Positions 7,628 through 17,687 of a stretch of 64,000 bases of DNA are shown here, piece after piece. The notes beneath the pieces were generated by a model, which was not told the DNA's origin, made no database searches, and saw only the letters and a program-made list of their open reading frames with translations. The number at the start of each line of letters is the position of its first letter. The first letter of the stretch is position 1. The stretch is from Mangrovimonas sp. YM274 (GTDB lineage Bacteria > Bacteroidota > Bacteroidia > Flavobacteriales > Flavobacteriaceae), in contig NZ_CP133091.1 of NCBI RefSeq assembly GCF_030908385.1, positions 2,909,501 through 2,973,500 on the forward strand, in the 5' to 3' direction. Both the position numbers and the translations under genes were made by a program.

Positions 7628-9193
7628 CTAATCCTTGTAATTTTTCATTTTTACTTCCAAGCGATATAATTTTTTGTAATACTCTATCACTGAAGATTTC
7701 CAAGTGAATTTTTGTGATTTAGCATTTAGACAAATATCATCCCATTTTTGTTTGTCTTTGAAAAAAACGCTTAGGGCTTCTTGAAATACCTGAATAAAAT
7801 TTTGAGTTTTTTCATCTATCGTAGCACCGTCAAAAGCAAAGCCTGTTTCCATATGTTTCACGGTATCTTTCAATCCCCCAGTATGATGTACTAAACAGGG
7901 TTGGGCATTGCGCATGGCCAACATTTGACTGATCCCGCAAGGCTCAAAAAGGCTCGGCATCAAATACAGGTTGGATTCAGTGTAAATTGAATCGATAACT
8001 TCTTCAGACTGGCCATTAAAAAAGATAAAATTTTCGTGTTCGTAACTAATTTTATGCAATAGTTCTTCATACTCCGGAGCTCCAGTGCCTAAAACCGCAT
8101 AAATTCCATTAACCTCCTTTAACTTTTCAAGAATCGTAACTAAAAGTTCTGGCGAGTTTTTATAAAAATAAAATTTCTGTTCGGTCAGCCTTGCTACGCT
8201 GGCACAAACAAACTTTGCCGGATCTTTGATAAGTTTTACAATCTTTTCCCCTGTATGAATTAAAAAATTGGCTTTATACTCCTTTTCTGGTTCCTGAAGC
8301 CATTCAAAAATAGCTTGGATGGCATTTACATAAAAGGCACCATGCGGAACAAGATTAATATTCTTATAGTTACAGCCATTTAAAATACCAAATAGGCGTT
8401 TTTCTTCATTGGCCTCTCTTAGAATACCTTCCAACCCCTCTCCTCCTATAAAGTTCGGGAAATCGCTTGGATTCATGATATCTTCCTTATACGAAGGGGA
8501 CACAGTATGAACCGCATTGGCAAACTTAATCCCCAATGCCATTAGGTTAATACAATCATGGTATCTCGGGTCCTTTAATCGATCGTAATCAAACTCAACT
8601 TCTGGATAAAAGGCCTTCAACGAAGACCTACTGCCTTCAAACGGTCTAATTCCCTGAATTGCCAAATTATGGATGGAATATACAAACCTAATGTTGTTCA
8701 AAAATCCATAAGCCGGATGGTAAGCCCTTAAAAACAATAGCAAACTAGAATGCCAATCGTGCAAATGCACCACATCTAAATGCCCAAAAACATCTTGCTT
8801 AATAGCTTGTGCGACTGCAATACAAAACAGTGAAAACATGCAGGCATCTGTATAAAAGGGCTGTTCAGGGTCGTTGAAATAAATATGGGCAATATTTCCA
8901 GAGACAATTTCGGGATGATGTATTACGTAGTGAGTAATATTATTGAAATCCTTTTTGGGAGCGACCTTATAAACTTCAGCCATTTCAATATTACCTCTAT
9001 AGGAAAAGTGAAGCTCAGTCAATTTTTCTCCATTTACATGTAATCTATTATAGGCTGGGGTAACCACATGCGCCCAATCTCCAAAAGCAGCAATTTGCCT
9101 AGGCACATCCCTAACCACATCTCCCATTCCTCCTGCTTTACAGTTTTTGATTGCATCATTTTCGGCTGAAACAAAAAGAAAGTTTGAATGCAT
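7628..9193 (-). CDS. glgA: glycogen/starch synthase (GT5)
   Basis: A 521-residue GT-B fold glycosyltransferase that extends alpha-1,4-glucan from ADP-glucose. The N-terminal sugar-nucleotide loop is CKAGGMGDVV with Lys19 and the Gly pair. The middle has LHDWHSSLL and YSIHNLAIQG, and the C-terminal half has the GT5 site FEPCGISQMLAMR followed by HTGGLKDTV. It is longer than the roughly 475-residue E. coli enzyme and has an insertion around residues 230-300. No glgB, glgC or glgP is adjacent. A perfect 14-base palindrome lies about 75 bases upstream (9267-9280). Confidence 0.9.
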   Translation of the reverse strand: MHSNFLFVSAENDAIKNCKAGGMGDVVRDVPRQIAAFGDWAHVVTPAYNRLHVNGEKLTELHFSYRGNIEMAEVYKVAPKKDFNNITHYVIHHPEIVSGNIAHIYFNDPEQPFYTDACMFSLFCIAVAQAIKQDVFGHLDVVHLHDWHSSLLLFLRAYHPAYGFLNNIRFVYSIHNLAIQGIRPFEGSRSSLKAFYPEVEFDYDRLKDPRYHDCINLMALGIKFANAVHTVSPSYKEDIMNPSDFPNFIGGEGLEGILREANEEKRLFGILNGCNYKNINLVPHGAFYVNAIQAIFEWLQEPEKEYKANFLIHTGEKIVKLIKDPAKFVCASVARLTEQKFYFYKNSPELLVTILEKLKEVNGIYAVLGTGAPEYEELLHKISYEHENFIFFNGQSEEVIDSIYTESNLYLMPSLFEPCGISQMLAMRNAQPCLVHHTGGLKDTVKHMETGFAFDGATIDEKTQNFIQVFQEALSVFFKDKQKWDDICLNAKSQKFTWKSSVIEYYKKLYRLEVKMKNYKD

Positions 9194-9266
9194 GTATCAA
9201 GGTTTAGGCGTTAACAATATGATTTTGAGTTTTATTTCTTGGAAAAAACTAGCCAATATGTAGTTT

Positions 9267-9280
9267 ATTCAACGTTGAAT
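9267..9280. promoter_or_regulatory. palindrome upstream of glgA, candidate operator
   Basis: ATTCAACGTTGAAT is a perfect 14-base dyad. A further TTCAAC half-site follows at 9283-9288. It lies 74 bases before the glgA ATG and 90 bases past the eno terminator, so the likeliest target is glgA. No regulator gene is adjacent. Confidence 0.35.
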
Positions 9281-9371
9281 ATTTCAACATAAATTACTTA
9301 AAATAAATTGAGTAATAAAATATTTACATATTATTTCATTATTAATATTAAAATATCTTTTCTTGATAACA

Positions 9372-9405
9372 AAAAGAGCCCTCTGTTTAAACAGAGGGCT
9401 CTTTT
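9372..9405 (-). terminator. intrinsic terminator after eno
   Basis: AAAAGAGCCCTCTGTTT pairs perfectly with AAACAGAGGGCTCTTTT. The stem is flanked by A and T runs, so it can act in both directions. On the minus strand it ends eno transcription. Confidence 0.85.
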
Positions 9406-9430
9406 AAATGTATTATCCTTAATATTATGC

Positions 9431-10747
<1,317 letters not shown>

Positions 10748-10765
10748 TTACTAATTTTTCTTTAA

Positions 10766-10773
10766 CAAATTTA
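10766..10773 (-). promoter_or_regulatory. -7 box for eno
   Basis: CAAATTTA on the plus strand reads TAAATTTG on the minus strand, 46 bases before the eno ATG. A TTG lies 13 bases further upstream (10787-10789), closer than usual, inside a GTTAT-CCAA-ATAAC inverted repeat at 10781-10794. Confidence 0.4.
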
Positions 10774-10843
10774 CAAAATAGTTATCCAAATAACGGGTGC
10801 CAAACCATTATTATGCATTAATCTTACTACATTGTTTTCGAAT

Positions 10844-10885
10844 AAAAAAAACCTCAAAAAAAAGTGATTTTCTTTGAGGTTTTTC
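10844..10885 (-). terminator. intrinsic terminator after carA
   Basis: AAAAACCTCAAA (about 10846-10857) pairs with TTTGAGGTTTTT (10873-10884) around an A-rich loop. The stem is followed by a U tract on the minus strand. Confidence 0.75.
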
Positions 10886-10887
10886 TA

Positions 10888-11991
10888 TTATTTATTTTTG
10901 ATGTTTTCTATAAATTGATCAAACAAATAAGATGAATCATGAGGACCTGGACTTGCTTCTGGGTGATATTGCACCGAGAAGACATTTTTGCTCTTCATTT
11001 TAATTCCTGCAACCGTATTGTCATTAAGGTGAACATGACTTATTTCAATATCCGGATGGTTTTCGGTTTCTTCTCTGTTAATGGCAAAACCATGGTTTTG
11101 AGAAGTAATTTCTCCTTTACCCGTAGCTAGGTTTTTAACCGGATGGTTAATACCTCTATGCCCATTATACATTTTATAGGTAGAAATACCATTTGCCAAG
11201 GCAATAACCTGGTGTCCTAGGCAAATTCCAAATAACGGAAGGTTTCTTTCAATGATTTTCTTTGCAACTTCCTGAGCAGCTTCCAATGGTTCCGGATCCC
11301 CAGGACCGTTAGATAAGAAATAACCATCAGGATTCCATTCGTTCATTTCTTCAAAAGTAGCATTGTATGGGAATACCTTGATGTACGCATCGCGTTTTGC
11401 AAGATTACGAAGGATATTCTTTTTAATACCAAGATCTAAAGCAGCAATTTTATAGGTAGCATTTTCATCTCCATAATAGTAAGGCTCCTTTGTTGACACC
11501 TGAGAGGCCAACTCCAAACCATTCATTTGAGGTACTTTTGCCAATTGCTCCTTTAACCCTTCAATATTATCAACATCTGTAGAGATGACAGCGTTCATAG
11601 CTCCATTCTCTCTAATGTAGCTTACCAAGGCGCGGGTATCCACATCTGAGATTGCCAATACGTTGTTCTTTTCAAAGAAATTTTGCAAAGAATCATCAGC
11701 AGCCTCACGTGAATAATTGAAACTAAAATTTTTACATATTAAACCTGAAATCTTAATCGAGTCAGATTCTACTTCATCCTCCTTGGTACCATAATTCCCA
11801 ATATGGGCATTGGTGGCTACCATGATCTGTCCAAAATAGGAAGGATCTGTAAAAATTTCTTGATACCCTGTAGTTCCTGTATTGAAACATACTTCGCCAA
11901 AAGCGGTTCCTGATTGTCCGATAGATTTACCATAAAAAATGGTTCCGTCAGATAATAATACTAAAGCTTTGTCTCTTTTATTGTACTTCAT
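10888..11991 (-). CDS. carA: carbamoyl-phosphate synthase small (glutaminase) subunit
   Basis: The glutamine amidotransferase subunit that supplies ammonia to CarB for carbamoyl phosphate, used in pyrimidine and arginine synthesis. I take the ATG at 11991 (MKYNKRDKALVLL), giving 367 residues. A 14-residue upstream extension to 12033 is open but is not family-like, and its sequence overlaps a promoter-like GAAATTTG (12009-12016). Class I glutaminase residues are Cys257 in GICLGHQ, His343 and Glu345 in QYHPEASPGP. The N-terminal CarA domain with FNTGTTGYQEI and TDPSYFGQI is complete. No carB is adjacent in the window. Confidence 0.95.
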   Translation of the reverse strand: MKYNKRDKALVLLSDGTIFYGKSIGQSGTAFGEVCFNTGTTGYQEIFTDPSYFGQIMVATNAHIGNYGTKEDEVESDSIKISGLICKNFSFNYSREAADDSLQNFFEKNNVLAISDVDTRALVSYIRENGAMNAVISTDVDNIEGLKEQLAKVPQMNGLELASQVSTKEPYYYGDENATYKIAALDLGIKKNILRNLAKRDAYIKVFPYNATFEEMNEWNPDGYFLSNGPGDPEPLEAAQEVAKKIIERNLPLFGICLGHQVIALANGISTYKMYNGHRGINHPVKNLATGKGEITSQNHGFAINREETENHPDIEISHVHLNDNTVAGIKMKSKNVFSVQYHPEASPGPHDSSYLFDQFIENIKNK

Positions 11992-12056
11992 TTGTTCGAA
12001 AAGTTTTGCAAATTTCCACAAAAAAAAGGACAAACTAAAATGTTAAGGGCTATATT

Positions 12057-12755
12057 TTAAATTGACAAGGAACTATAATAAGTTAAAATTTTGTCAACGT
12101 CCGTTTCGTTATTGTAGTGAAGCCTATTATCCTTGACATACGCCTTAATTTCCTCTTCTTTTGAACCCACTAATTCCAAAACCGATGATTTCTTCAATTT
12201 TATAGGTTCCAAACCTTCATTCCCGTTTAGTTTAACAAAAAATTCTTCATGTTTTACATATTCATCTGGCTTCGTTTTTTGTTGGGTCATAGGATTAAAG
12301 GTTCCTTCCTTGATACTAACTGAATATTGTTTTAGCAACAATAAGTCTTTGGTTGATACTACCGTTTGATAAAAGCTTAACTTTTTGGTGGTGGGACTAT
12401 AATATTGAGCCAATTCTACGTTGTGAATCTTGACCTTTAAAATTTTTTGAGGATTAATTACTAAAACTGAATCCTCAGAAAACTTAGCTTCCAATTGATC
12501 CTTGTCAATATTATAATTAAGATTTGATATTTGATATGAGGTGTCCTTAAGGTAAATGGTAGAAATATTAACCCATCCATTAAACAAATATACACTGCCC
12601 TTAATATTCGAATTTTTAGTGCTGTTGGACACCCAAATACTTCCTCCTTGAGCAAGATCGCGCCTTAAATCGTTGCTAGTTTGCCCTGTACTAAAATTTT
12701 GAGCTGTTCCCCCATTATATATAATGAAAATAAACACAATGAGTAAGTTTTTCAT
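12057..12755 (-). CDS. secreted hypothetical protein
   Basis: A 232-residue protein I do not recognise. It begins with a signal peptide (basic MKN, hydrophobic core, then NGGTAQN near residue 19, with no lipobox Cys), so it is exported to the periplasm or outer membrane. The remainder is predicted to be mostly beta-strand with many Ser, Lys and Asn residues and a VELVGSKEEEI-like helix near the end. It sits between carA and the rplQ terminator on the same strand. I see no -7 box upstream. Homologues of this size occur in related flavobacteria as unnamed proteins, but the role is unknown. Confidence 0.7.
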   Translation of the reverse strand: MKNLLIVFIFIIYNGGTAQNFSTGQTSNDLRRDLAQGGSIWVSNSTKNSNIKGSVYLFNGWVNISTIYLKDTSYQISNLNYNIDKDQLEAKFSEDSVLVINPQKILKVKIHNVELAQYYSPTTKKLSFYQTVVSTKDLLLLKQYSVSIKEGTFNPMTQQKTKPDEYVKHEEFFVKLNGNEGLEPIKLKKSSVLELVGSKEEEIKAYVKDNRLHYNNETDVDKILTYYSSLSI

Positions 12756-12794
12756 AATAACTTGATTTTATGGTTAGTTACTTTAAAGATGGAC

Positions 12795-12830
12795 AAAAAA
12801 AAAGGGATAAACAAATTGTTTATCCCTTTT
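12795..12830 (-). terminator. terminator of the ribosomal super-operon
   Basis: AAAAGGGATAAACAA (12800-12814) and TTGTTTATCCCTTTT (12816-12830) are exact inverted repeats. The A run at 12795-12803 gives a U tract on the minus strand. It lies 24 bases after the rplQ stop. Confidence 0.85.
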
Positions 12831-12854
12831 GAACTTAAAGTATTAAAGTACTTT

Positions 12855-13337
12855 CTATTCTTCTTCCTCGTTTGCAGTTTTAGTTTCAGCAGCAGCTGGT
12901 GCAGGAGCAGCAGCTTTAGATCCACCTCTTCTACTTCTACGAGTTGATTTCTTTTCTGGTTTCCCAGCATTATAGATTTCATTGTAATCAACCAACTCGA
13001 TCATTGCCATATCAGCGTTATCCCCTAGACGGTTACCCAACTTAATAATTCTTGTGTATCCTCCTGGACGATCACCAATTTTGGCAGCAACATCTCTAAA
13101 CAACTCAGCAACCGCTTCTTTTTGTCTTAAACGAGCCATAACAATACGTCTGTTATGCGTAGTGTCTTCTTTTGATTTTGTAATCAAAGGCTCAACAAAT
13201 TGCTTTAAAGCTTTAGCTTTAGCAACAGTGGTATTGATACGCTTGTGCTCGATTAAAGAACAAGCCATATTAGCCAACATTGCTTTTCTGTGAGCTGTCT
13301 TTCTTCCTAAATGGTTAAATTTCTTTCCGTGTCTCAT
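12855..13337 (-). CDS. rplQ: 50S ribosomal protein L17
   Basis: The last gene of the ribosomal run. Residues 1-116 are the standard L17 fold ([12 protein letters not shown] start, then [14 protein letters not shown]). The protein is 160 residues, about 35 longer than the E. coli form. The extension first carries a basic stretch ([11 protein letters not shown]), then Ala/Pro-rich sequence and a terminal EEEE. Such low-complexity tails on L17 occur in Bacteroidota. A hairpin-forming spacer separates it from rpoA, and a perfect terminator follows. Confidence 0.97.
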   Translation of the reverse strand: MRHGKKFNHLGRKTAHRKAMLANMACSLIEHKRINTTVAKAKALKQFVEPLITKSKEDTTHNRRIVMARLRQKEAVAELFRDVAAKIGDRPGGYTRIIKLGNRLGDNADMAMIELVDYNEIYNAGKPEKKSTRRSRRGGSKAAAPAPAAAETKTANEEEE

Positions 13338-13352
13338 GACATTTGATGTTAA

Positions 13353-13396
13353 CCTTCATCTTGCTCAACCCATGCTAGGGGAGCAAATTATGAAGG
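13353..13396 (-). promoter_or_regulatory. inverted repeat in the rpoA-rplQ spacer
   Basis: CCTTCAT (13353-13359) and TTGCTC (13361-13366) pair with GAGCAA (13381-13386) and ATGAAGG (13390-13396) around a 14-base loop. This gives a 13-pair stem with a small internal bulge. No U tract follows on the transcript, so it looks like an RNA structure element rather than a terminator. Confidence 0.4.
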
Positions 13397-13406
13397 AATT
13401 TGTTTG

Positions 13407-14399
13407 TTAGTCTTTATCTAATTTGTATTTGCTCAAGTCCATTCCGAAACTTAATCCCTTAACAATTACAAGTTCTTCCAACTCTGTTAAGGACTTTTTA
13501 CCGAAGTTTCTGAATTTCATCAAATCATTCTTATTAAAAGAAACCAAATCTCCCAATGTATCAACTTCAGCTGCTTTCAAACAATTCAATGCTCTTACAG
13601 AAAGATCCATATCAACCAATTTGGTCTTCAATAGTTGTCTCATGTGAAGTGATTCTTCATCATAGGTCTCTGTTTGCGCAATTTCATCAGCTTCAAGAGT
13701 AATGCGCTCATCAGAGAACAACATGAAGTGGTGAATAAGGATTTTGGCAGCTTCTGTTAAAGCATCTTTTGGGTGTATTGATCCATCTGTAATGATTTCA
13801 AAAACCAACTTTTCGTAATCGGTCTTTTGCTCAACACGATAGTTTTCAATACTATACTTCACATTTTTTATTGGCGTATAAATTGAATCGGTAAATATAG
13901 TACCAATTGGAGCAGAAGCTTTTTTGTTTTCCTCAGCAGGTACATATCCTCTACCTTTTTCAATAGTAATTTCCATGTTGATGTTCACTTTAGGATCCAA
14001 GTTACAGATCACAAGATCTTTGTTCAACACTTGGAAACCGGAAATGAACTTTTGGAAATCACCTGCTGTGATTTGCTCTTGTCCAGAAATAGAAATAGAA
14101 ACAGCTTCGTTATCGATTTCATCAATTTGGCGCTTGAAGCGAACCTGCTTTAAGTTCAAAATAATTTCTGTAACATCTTCCACTACTCCTGCAATGGTAG
14201 AAAACTCGTGATCCACGGTTTCTATTTTTACAGATGTAATGGCAAATCCTTCCAAAGAAGATAATAACACTCGTCTTAAAGCGTTACCTACTGTCAATCC
14301 ATATCCTGGTTCTAAAGGTCTAAACTCAAATTTACCTTCAAAATCAGTAGAATCAATCATGATTACTTTGTCAGGCTTCTGAAAATTTAATATTGCCAT
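13407..14399 (-). CDS. rpoA: DNA-directed RNA polymerase subunit alpha
   Basis: A 330-residue alpha subunit. The N-terminal dimerisation domain has [26 protein letters not shown] near residues 26-50. The C-terminal domain has the promoter-contact helix-hairpin-helix region [15 protein letters not shown] and [15 protein letters not shown]. Both domains and the linker are of normal length. It is transcribed after rpsD, as in the alpha operon of most bacteria, so its supply is tied to ribosomal protein S4. Confidence 0.98.
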   Translation of the reverse strand: MAILNFQKPDKVIMIDSTDFEGKFEFRPLEPGYGLTVGNALRRVLLSSLEGFAITSVKIETVDHEFSTIAGVVEDVTEIILNLKQVRFKRQIDEIDNEAVSISISGQEQITAGDFQKFISGFQVLNKDLVICNLDPKVNINMEITIEKGRGYVPAEENKKASAPIGTIFTDSIYTPIKNVKYSIENYRVEQKTDYEKLVFEIITDGSIHPKDALTEAAKILIHHFMLFSDERITLEADEIAQTETYDEESLHMRQLLKTKLVDMDLSVRALNCLKAAEVDTLGDLVSFNKNDLMKFRNFGKKSLTELEELVIVKGLSFGMDLSKYKLDKD

Positions 14400-14421
14400 A
14401 TTGTGTGTTTGTTTCTAGTTA

Positions 14422-15027
14422 TTATTTAGAGTATAATTCGACGATGAATTGCTCGTTGATATTTTCTGGAATTTGCACTCTTGCAGGAACAGAAACATAA
14501 GTTCCTTGCTTGGTCTCGCTATTCCAAGTAATCCACTCATATACTTCACTAGAATTAGCCAATGAATTTAGAATGGTTTCTAAAGATTTTGATTTTTCTC
14601 TTACTGCTACAACATCACCAGCTTTCAATTGGTAAGAAGGAACGTTTACGATTTCTCCATTTACTGTTATGTGTCTGTGAGAAACCAATTGTCTAGCACC
14701 ACTACGAGAAGGGGAAATACCCATTCTGTAAACTACGTTGTCAAGTCTAGACTCACAAAGTTGTAACAAAACCTCACCTGTAATTCCAGGAGCTGCAGTT
14801 GCTTTTTTAAACATGTTTCTGAATTGCTTCTCCAAAATACCATACGTGTATTTTGCTTTTTGCTTTTCCATCAATTGGATAGCATATTCAGATTTCTTTC
14901 CACGACGCTTGTTTACACCGTGTTGACCTGGAGGATAGTTTCTTTTTTCAAAAGCCTTGTCATCTCCATAGATAGCTTCACCAAACTTACGGGCTATCTT
15001 AGTTTTAGGACCAGTATATCTTGCCAT
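14422..15027 (-). CDS. rpsD: 30S ribosomal protein S4
   Basis: A 201-residue primary 16S rRNA-binding protein that nucleates 30S assembly. The S4 RNA-binding domain ([27 protein letters not shown]) is at about residues 91-120. The N-terminal zinc-finger cysteines of the zinc form are absent ([17 protein letters not shown]). In several bacteria S4 represses its own operon by binding the mRNA. Here rpsD has an unusually long 176-base upstream spacer with a strong hairpin and a promoter-like sequence, unlike its tightly packed neighbours. Confidence 0.98.
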   Translation of the reverse strand: MARYTGPKTKIARKFGEAIYGDDKAFEKRNYPPGQHGVNKRRGKKSEYAIQLMEKQKAKYTYGILEKQFRNMFKKATAAPGITGEVLLQLCESRLDNVVYRMGISPSRSGARQLVSHRHITVNGEIVNVPSYQLKAGDVVAVREKSKSLETILNSLANSSEVYEWITWNSETKQGTYVSVPARVQIPENINEQFIVELYSK

Positions 15028-15132
15028 TTGTTAAAATTAATTTTGGGAGTGTTTATGAATTAAGGTCTTATTCTTATCCTTCGATAAACAGTCAATCTCC
15101 CGTTAATACTTGTTTATAAATTTTTCAGCTTG

Positions 15133-15160
15133 CAAATTTAACAGAAATAATTAATATCAA
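15133..15160 (-). promoter_or_regulatory. candidate internal promoter for rpsD-rpoA-rplQ
   Basis: On the minus strand TTG (15160-15158) is followed after 17 bases by TAAATTTG (15140-15133). This is a full match to the flavobacterial TTG-N17-23-TAnnTTTG arrangement. The expected start near 15129 would leave a leader of about 100 bases before the rpsD ATG. The -33 TTG lies inside the hairpin arm listed next. Confidence 0.55.
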
Positions 15161-15186
15161 TTGTAAAAACAATTGATATTAATTAT
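15147..15186 (-). promoter_or_regulatory. 18-base-pair hairpin in the rpsK-rpsD spacer
   Basis: Arms 15147-15164 and 15169-15186 are exact inverted repeats of 18 bases around an AAAA loop. The inner arm sequence is AATTAATATCAATTGT. It is AT-rich. On the minus transcript the sequence after it (TTCTGTTAAATTTG) is not a proper U tract, so termination would be weak at best. Confidence 0.6.
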
Positions 15187-15203
15187 AAAATTTTCTGAAT
15201 AAA

Positions 15204-15593
15204 TTATACTCTTCTTCTTTTTGGAGGTCTACATCCATTGTGTGGTAGTGGAGTAACATCAATGATTTCTGATACTTCAATACCTGAGTTATGGATAGAT
15301 CTAATAGCAGATTCTCTACCGTTACCAGGTCCTTTTACATAAACCTTCACTTTTTTCAAACCTGCTTCTTTAGCTACACCTGCAGCATCCTCTGCAGCCA
15401 ATTGCGCAGCATATGGCGTGTTCTTTTTAGAACCACGGAACCCCATTTTACCGGCAGATGACCATGCTATAACATCTCCTTTTTTGTTTGTCAAAGAGAT
15501 GATGATATTGTTGAAAGAGGCTGCAATATGTGCTTCTCCTATAGAGTCAACAATTACTTTACGCTTTTTAGTTTTAGTATTTGACTTTGCCAT
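15204..15593 (-). CDS. rpsK: 30S ribosomal protein S11
   Basis: A 129-residue platform protein of the 30S subunit that contacts the 690 loop of 16S rRNA near the E site. The family pattern is clear: [12 protein letters not shown], then [24 protein letters not shown] and the conserved ending [15 protein letters not shown]. The gene lies 11 bases after rpsM and ahead of the structured spacer before rpsD. Normal length, no oddities. Confidence 0.98.
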   Translation of the reverse strand: MAKSNTKTKKRKVIVDSIGEAHIAASFNNIIISLTNKKGDVIAWSSAGKMGFRGSKKNTPYAAQLAAEDAAGVAKEAGLKKVKVYVKGPGNGRESAIRSIHNSGIEVSEIIDVTPLPHNGCRPPKRRRV

Positions 15594-15604
15594 GTTACTA
15601 ATTA

Positions 15605-15979
15605 TTATTTAGTTGCCTTTTTCTTGTTTGCAACTGTTTTTCTTCTACCTTTTCTTGTTCTAGAGTTGTTTTTAGTACGTTGACCTCTTAAAGGAAGTCC
15701 AGCTCTATGACGAATACCTCTGTAACATCCAATGTCCATTAAACGCTTAATGTTCAATTGAGTTTCAGAACGAAGCTCACCTTCAATAGTATAAGCTGCC
15801 ACAGCCTCACGAATGCTTCCGATTTGATCGTCTGTCCAGTCTTGTACTTTTGTGCTTTCGTCAACCTTAGCTGCTACTAAAATTTCTTTCGCTCTACTTC
15901 TACCTATTCCATAGATATAAGTTAAAGAGATAACTCCTCTTTTCTGTTTTGGTATGTCTACACCTGCAATTCTTGCCAT
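15605..15979 (-). CDS. rpsM: 30S ribosomal protein S13
   Basis: A 124-residue protein of the 30S head that makes intersubunit bridges and touches the P-site tRNA. It shows [15 protein letters not shown] at the start, the [11 protein letters not shown] helix-two-turn-helix, and the C-terminal [16 protein letters not shown] region that binds rRNA. The basic tail ends NKKKATK. It starts two bases after the rpmJ stop, so the two are coupled. Confidence 0.98.
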   Translation of the reverse strand: MARIAGVDIPKQKRGVISLTYIYGIGRSRAKEILVAAKVDESTKVQDWTDDQIGSIREAVAAYTIEGELRSETQLNIKRLMDIGCYRGIRHRAGLPLRGQRTKNNSRTRKGRRKTVANKKKATK

Positions 15980-15981
15980 AA

Positions 15982-16098
15982 TTACCCTTGTCTTTGTTTG
16001 AATCTAGGATTCTTTTTGTTAATCACGTAAAGTCTACCTTTTCTGCGCACTAGTTTACAGTCTGCGCTTCTTTTTTTAACTGATGCTCTTACTTTCAT
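15982..16098 (-). CDS. rpmJ: 50S ribosomal protein L36, zinc-free form
   Basis: A short gene found by translating the infA-rpsM gap: [20 protein letters not shown], then [18 protein letters not shown] and TAA, 38 residues. The pattern is L36. The four zinc ligands of the zinc-ribbon form (positions 11, 14, 27, 33) are here Ser, Cys, Lys and Lys, so it is the C-minus, zinc-independent type. It sits four bases after infA and two before rpsM, the standard place for rpmJ. Confidence 0.95.
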   Translation of the reverse strand: MKVRASVKKRSADCKLVRRKGRLYVINKKNPRFKQRQG

Positions 16099-16102
16099 CG
16101 TA

Positions 16103-16318
16103 TTAGTATCTATAAGTTATTCTAGCCTTAGTTAAATCGTAAGGACTCATTTCTAATTTTACTTTATCTCCTGGTAATAGTTTGATATAGTGCATACGCA
16201 TTTTACCAGAAATATGCGCAGTCACAATATGACCATTCTCCAATTCAACTCTAAACATTGCGTTAGACAATGCTTCGATAATTGATCCGTCTTGTTCTAT
16301 TGCTGCCTGTTTTGCCAT
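16103..16318 (-). CDS. infA: translation initiation factor IF-1
   Basis: A 71-residue single S1/OB-fold protein that binds the 30S A site during initiation. The family core reads [21 protein letters not shown], split by the strand order expected for IF-1, then [16 protein letters not shown] and the ending ARITYRY. It lies between secY and rpmJ as in many bacteria. Canonical length. Confidence 0.97.
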   Translation of the reverse strand: MAKQAAIEQDGSIIEALSNAMFRVELENGHIVTAHISGKMRMHYIKLLPGDKVKLEMSPYDLTKARITYRY

Positions 16319-16330
16319 AGTATAATATTT

Positions 16331-17674
16331 TTAAGCTACTGCTTTTCTATTTTTACCAGTTTTCATCAAGCCATCATAGTGTTTGTTTAACAAGTAAGAA
16401 TTTACTTGTTGCATGGTATCTATTGCAACTCCTACCATAATTAGTAATGATGTCCCTCCAAAAAATAAGGCCCAACCTGCCTGTACATCCATAAGCTTAA
16501 CAATGATGGCTGGGAACACAGCTATCAAGGCCAAGAATATAGAACCAGGTAAGGTAATTTGCGACATTATCTTATCCAAATATTCTGAAGTTTCAGATCC
16601 AGGACGTATTCCTGGAATAAAACCACCACTACGCTTTAAATCATCTGCCATTTTGTTTGTTGGAACAGTAATAGCAGTATAAAAATATGTAAATACAATA
16701 ATCAATACTGCAAATACAACGTTGTACCAAAATCCGAAGATATCAGAAAACTGTGTTTGCATCCATGTACCTACCGCTCCAGAACCAAATGATTTACCAA
16801 TTAAACTAGGCACGAACATAATAGCTTGTGCAAAGATAATTGGCATTACTCCTGAAGCATTCAATTTTAAAGGTAAAAATTGTCTGGATCCAAAAACGTT
16901 CTTTTCGTATCCACCTGTTGCGGTACGTCTAGCATACTCAACAGCAACTTTACGCACACCCATCACCAACATGATAGACCCTAGGATAATCAACAACCAA
17001 ATTACAAGTTCAATCAAAATCATGATTAAACCTCCGTTTGATTGCGTTACTCTAGCCGCATATTCTTGCAAGAAGTTTTGTGGTAACTTAGCAATAATAC
17101 CTACCATAATCAATAATGAAATACCATTACCAATTCCTTTGTCGGTGATTTTTTCACCCAACCACATTGCGAAAACAGTTCCTGTAACCAAAATGATTAT
17201 AGATGAAAAATAGAACATTCCTCCTGTACCTAGTAAAAAGGCATCTTGAGGAATACCCAAAGTAGGTAAACTTGCCAAATATCCTGGTGCTTGAACCAAA
17301 CAGATACCAATGGTTAACCATCTTGTAATCTGGTTGATTTTTTTACGCCCACTTTCTCCTTCTTTTTGTAATTTTTGAAGATAAGGAATCGCAATTCCCA
17401 TCAACTGCACTACAATGGAAGCGGAGATATACGGCATAATACCCAATGCAAACACAGAAGCATTAGCAAATGCTCCTCCTGTAAAGGCATTTAATAAACC
17501 AAGTAGTCCATCACCTGTACTATCAGCCAAACCTCCTAATTTAGAAGCGTCGATACCAGGTAATACCACTTGTGCACCAAAACGATAAACCAAAAGCAGG
17601 CCGAGCGTAAGCACGATCCTGTCTTTTAGTTCCGTTATTTTCCAAACATTTTTTAAAGTGTCTATAAATTTCAT
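16331..17674 (-). CDS. secY: protein translocase subunit SecY
   Basis: A 447-residue channel subunit of the Sec translocon in the inner membrane. About ten hydrophobic segments are visible. Signature pieces include the N-terminal YRFGAQVVLPGID, the plug-region GGAFANASVFALGIMPYISASI, and the C-terminal cytoplasmic loop with RPGSETSEYLDKI, which binds SecA and the ribosome. It follows rplO, the usual spc-operon position, linking ribosome and translocon supply. Confidence 0.98.
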   Translation of the reverse strand: MKFIDTLKNVWKITELKDRIVLTLGLLLVYRFGAQVVLPGIDASKLGGLADSTGDGLLGLLNAFTGGAFANASVFALGIMPYISASIVVQLMGIAIPYLQKLQKEGESGRKKINQITRWLTIGICLVQAPGYLASLPTLGIPQDAFLLGTGGMFYFSSIIILVTGTVFAMWLGEKITDKGIGNGISLLIMVGIIAKLPQNFLQEYAARVTQSNGGLIMILIELVIWLLIILGSIMLVMGVRKVAVEYARRTATGGYEKNVFGSRQFLPLKLNASGVMPIIFAQAIMFVPSLIGKSFGSGAVGTWMQTQFSDIFGFWYNVVFAVLIIVFTYFYTAITVPTNKMADDLKRSGGFIPGIRPGSETSEYLDKIMSQITLPGSIFLALIAVFPAIIVKLMDVQAGWALFFGGTSLLIMVGVAIDTMQQVNSYLLNKHYDGLMKTGKNRKAVA

Positions 17675-17687
17675 ACTCTAATTGGTC

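Noticed and set aside
11992-12033. Fourteen extra codons at the start of carA
   Set aside because: MSFFLWKFAKLFEQ is not family-like and MKYNKRDKAL at 11991 matches CarA starts.
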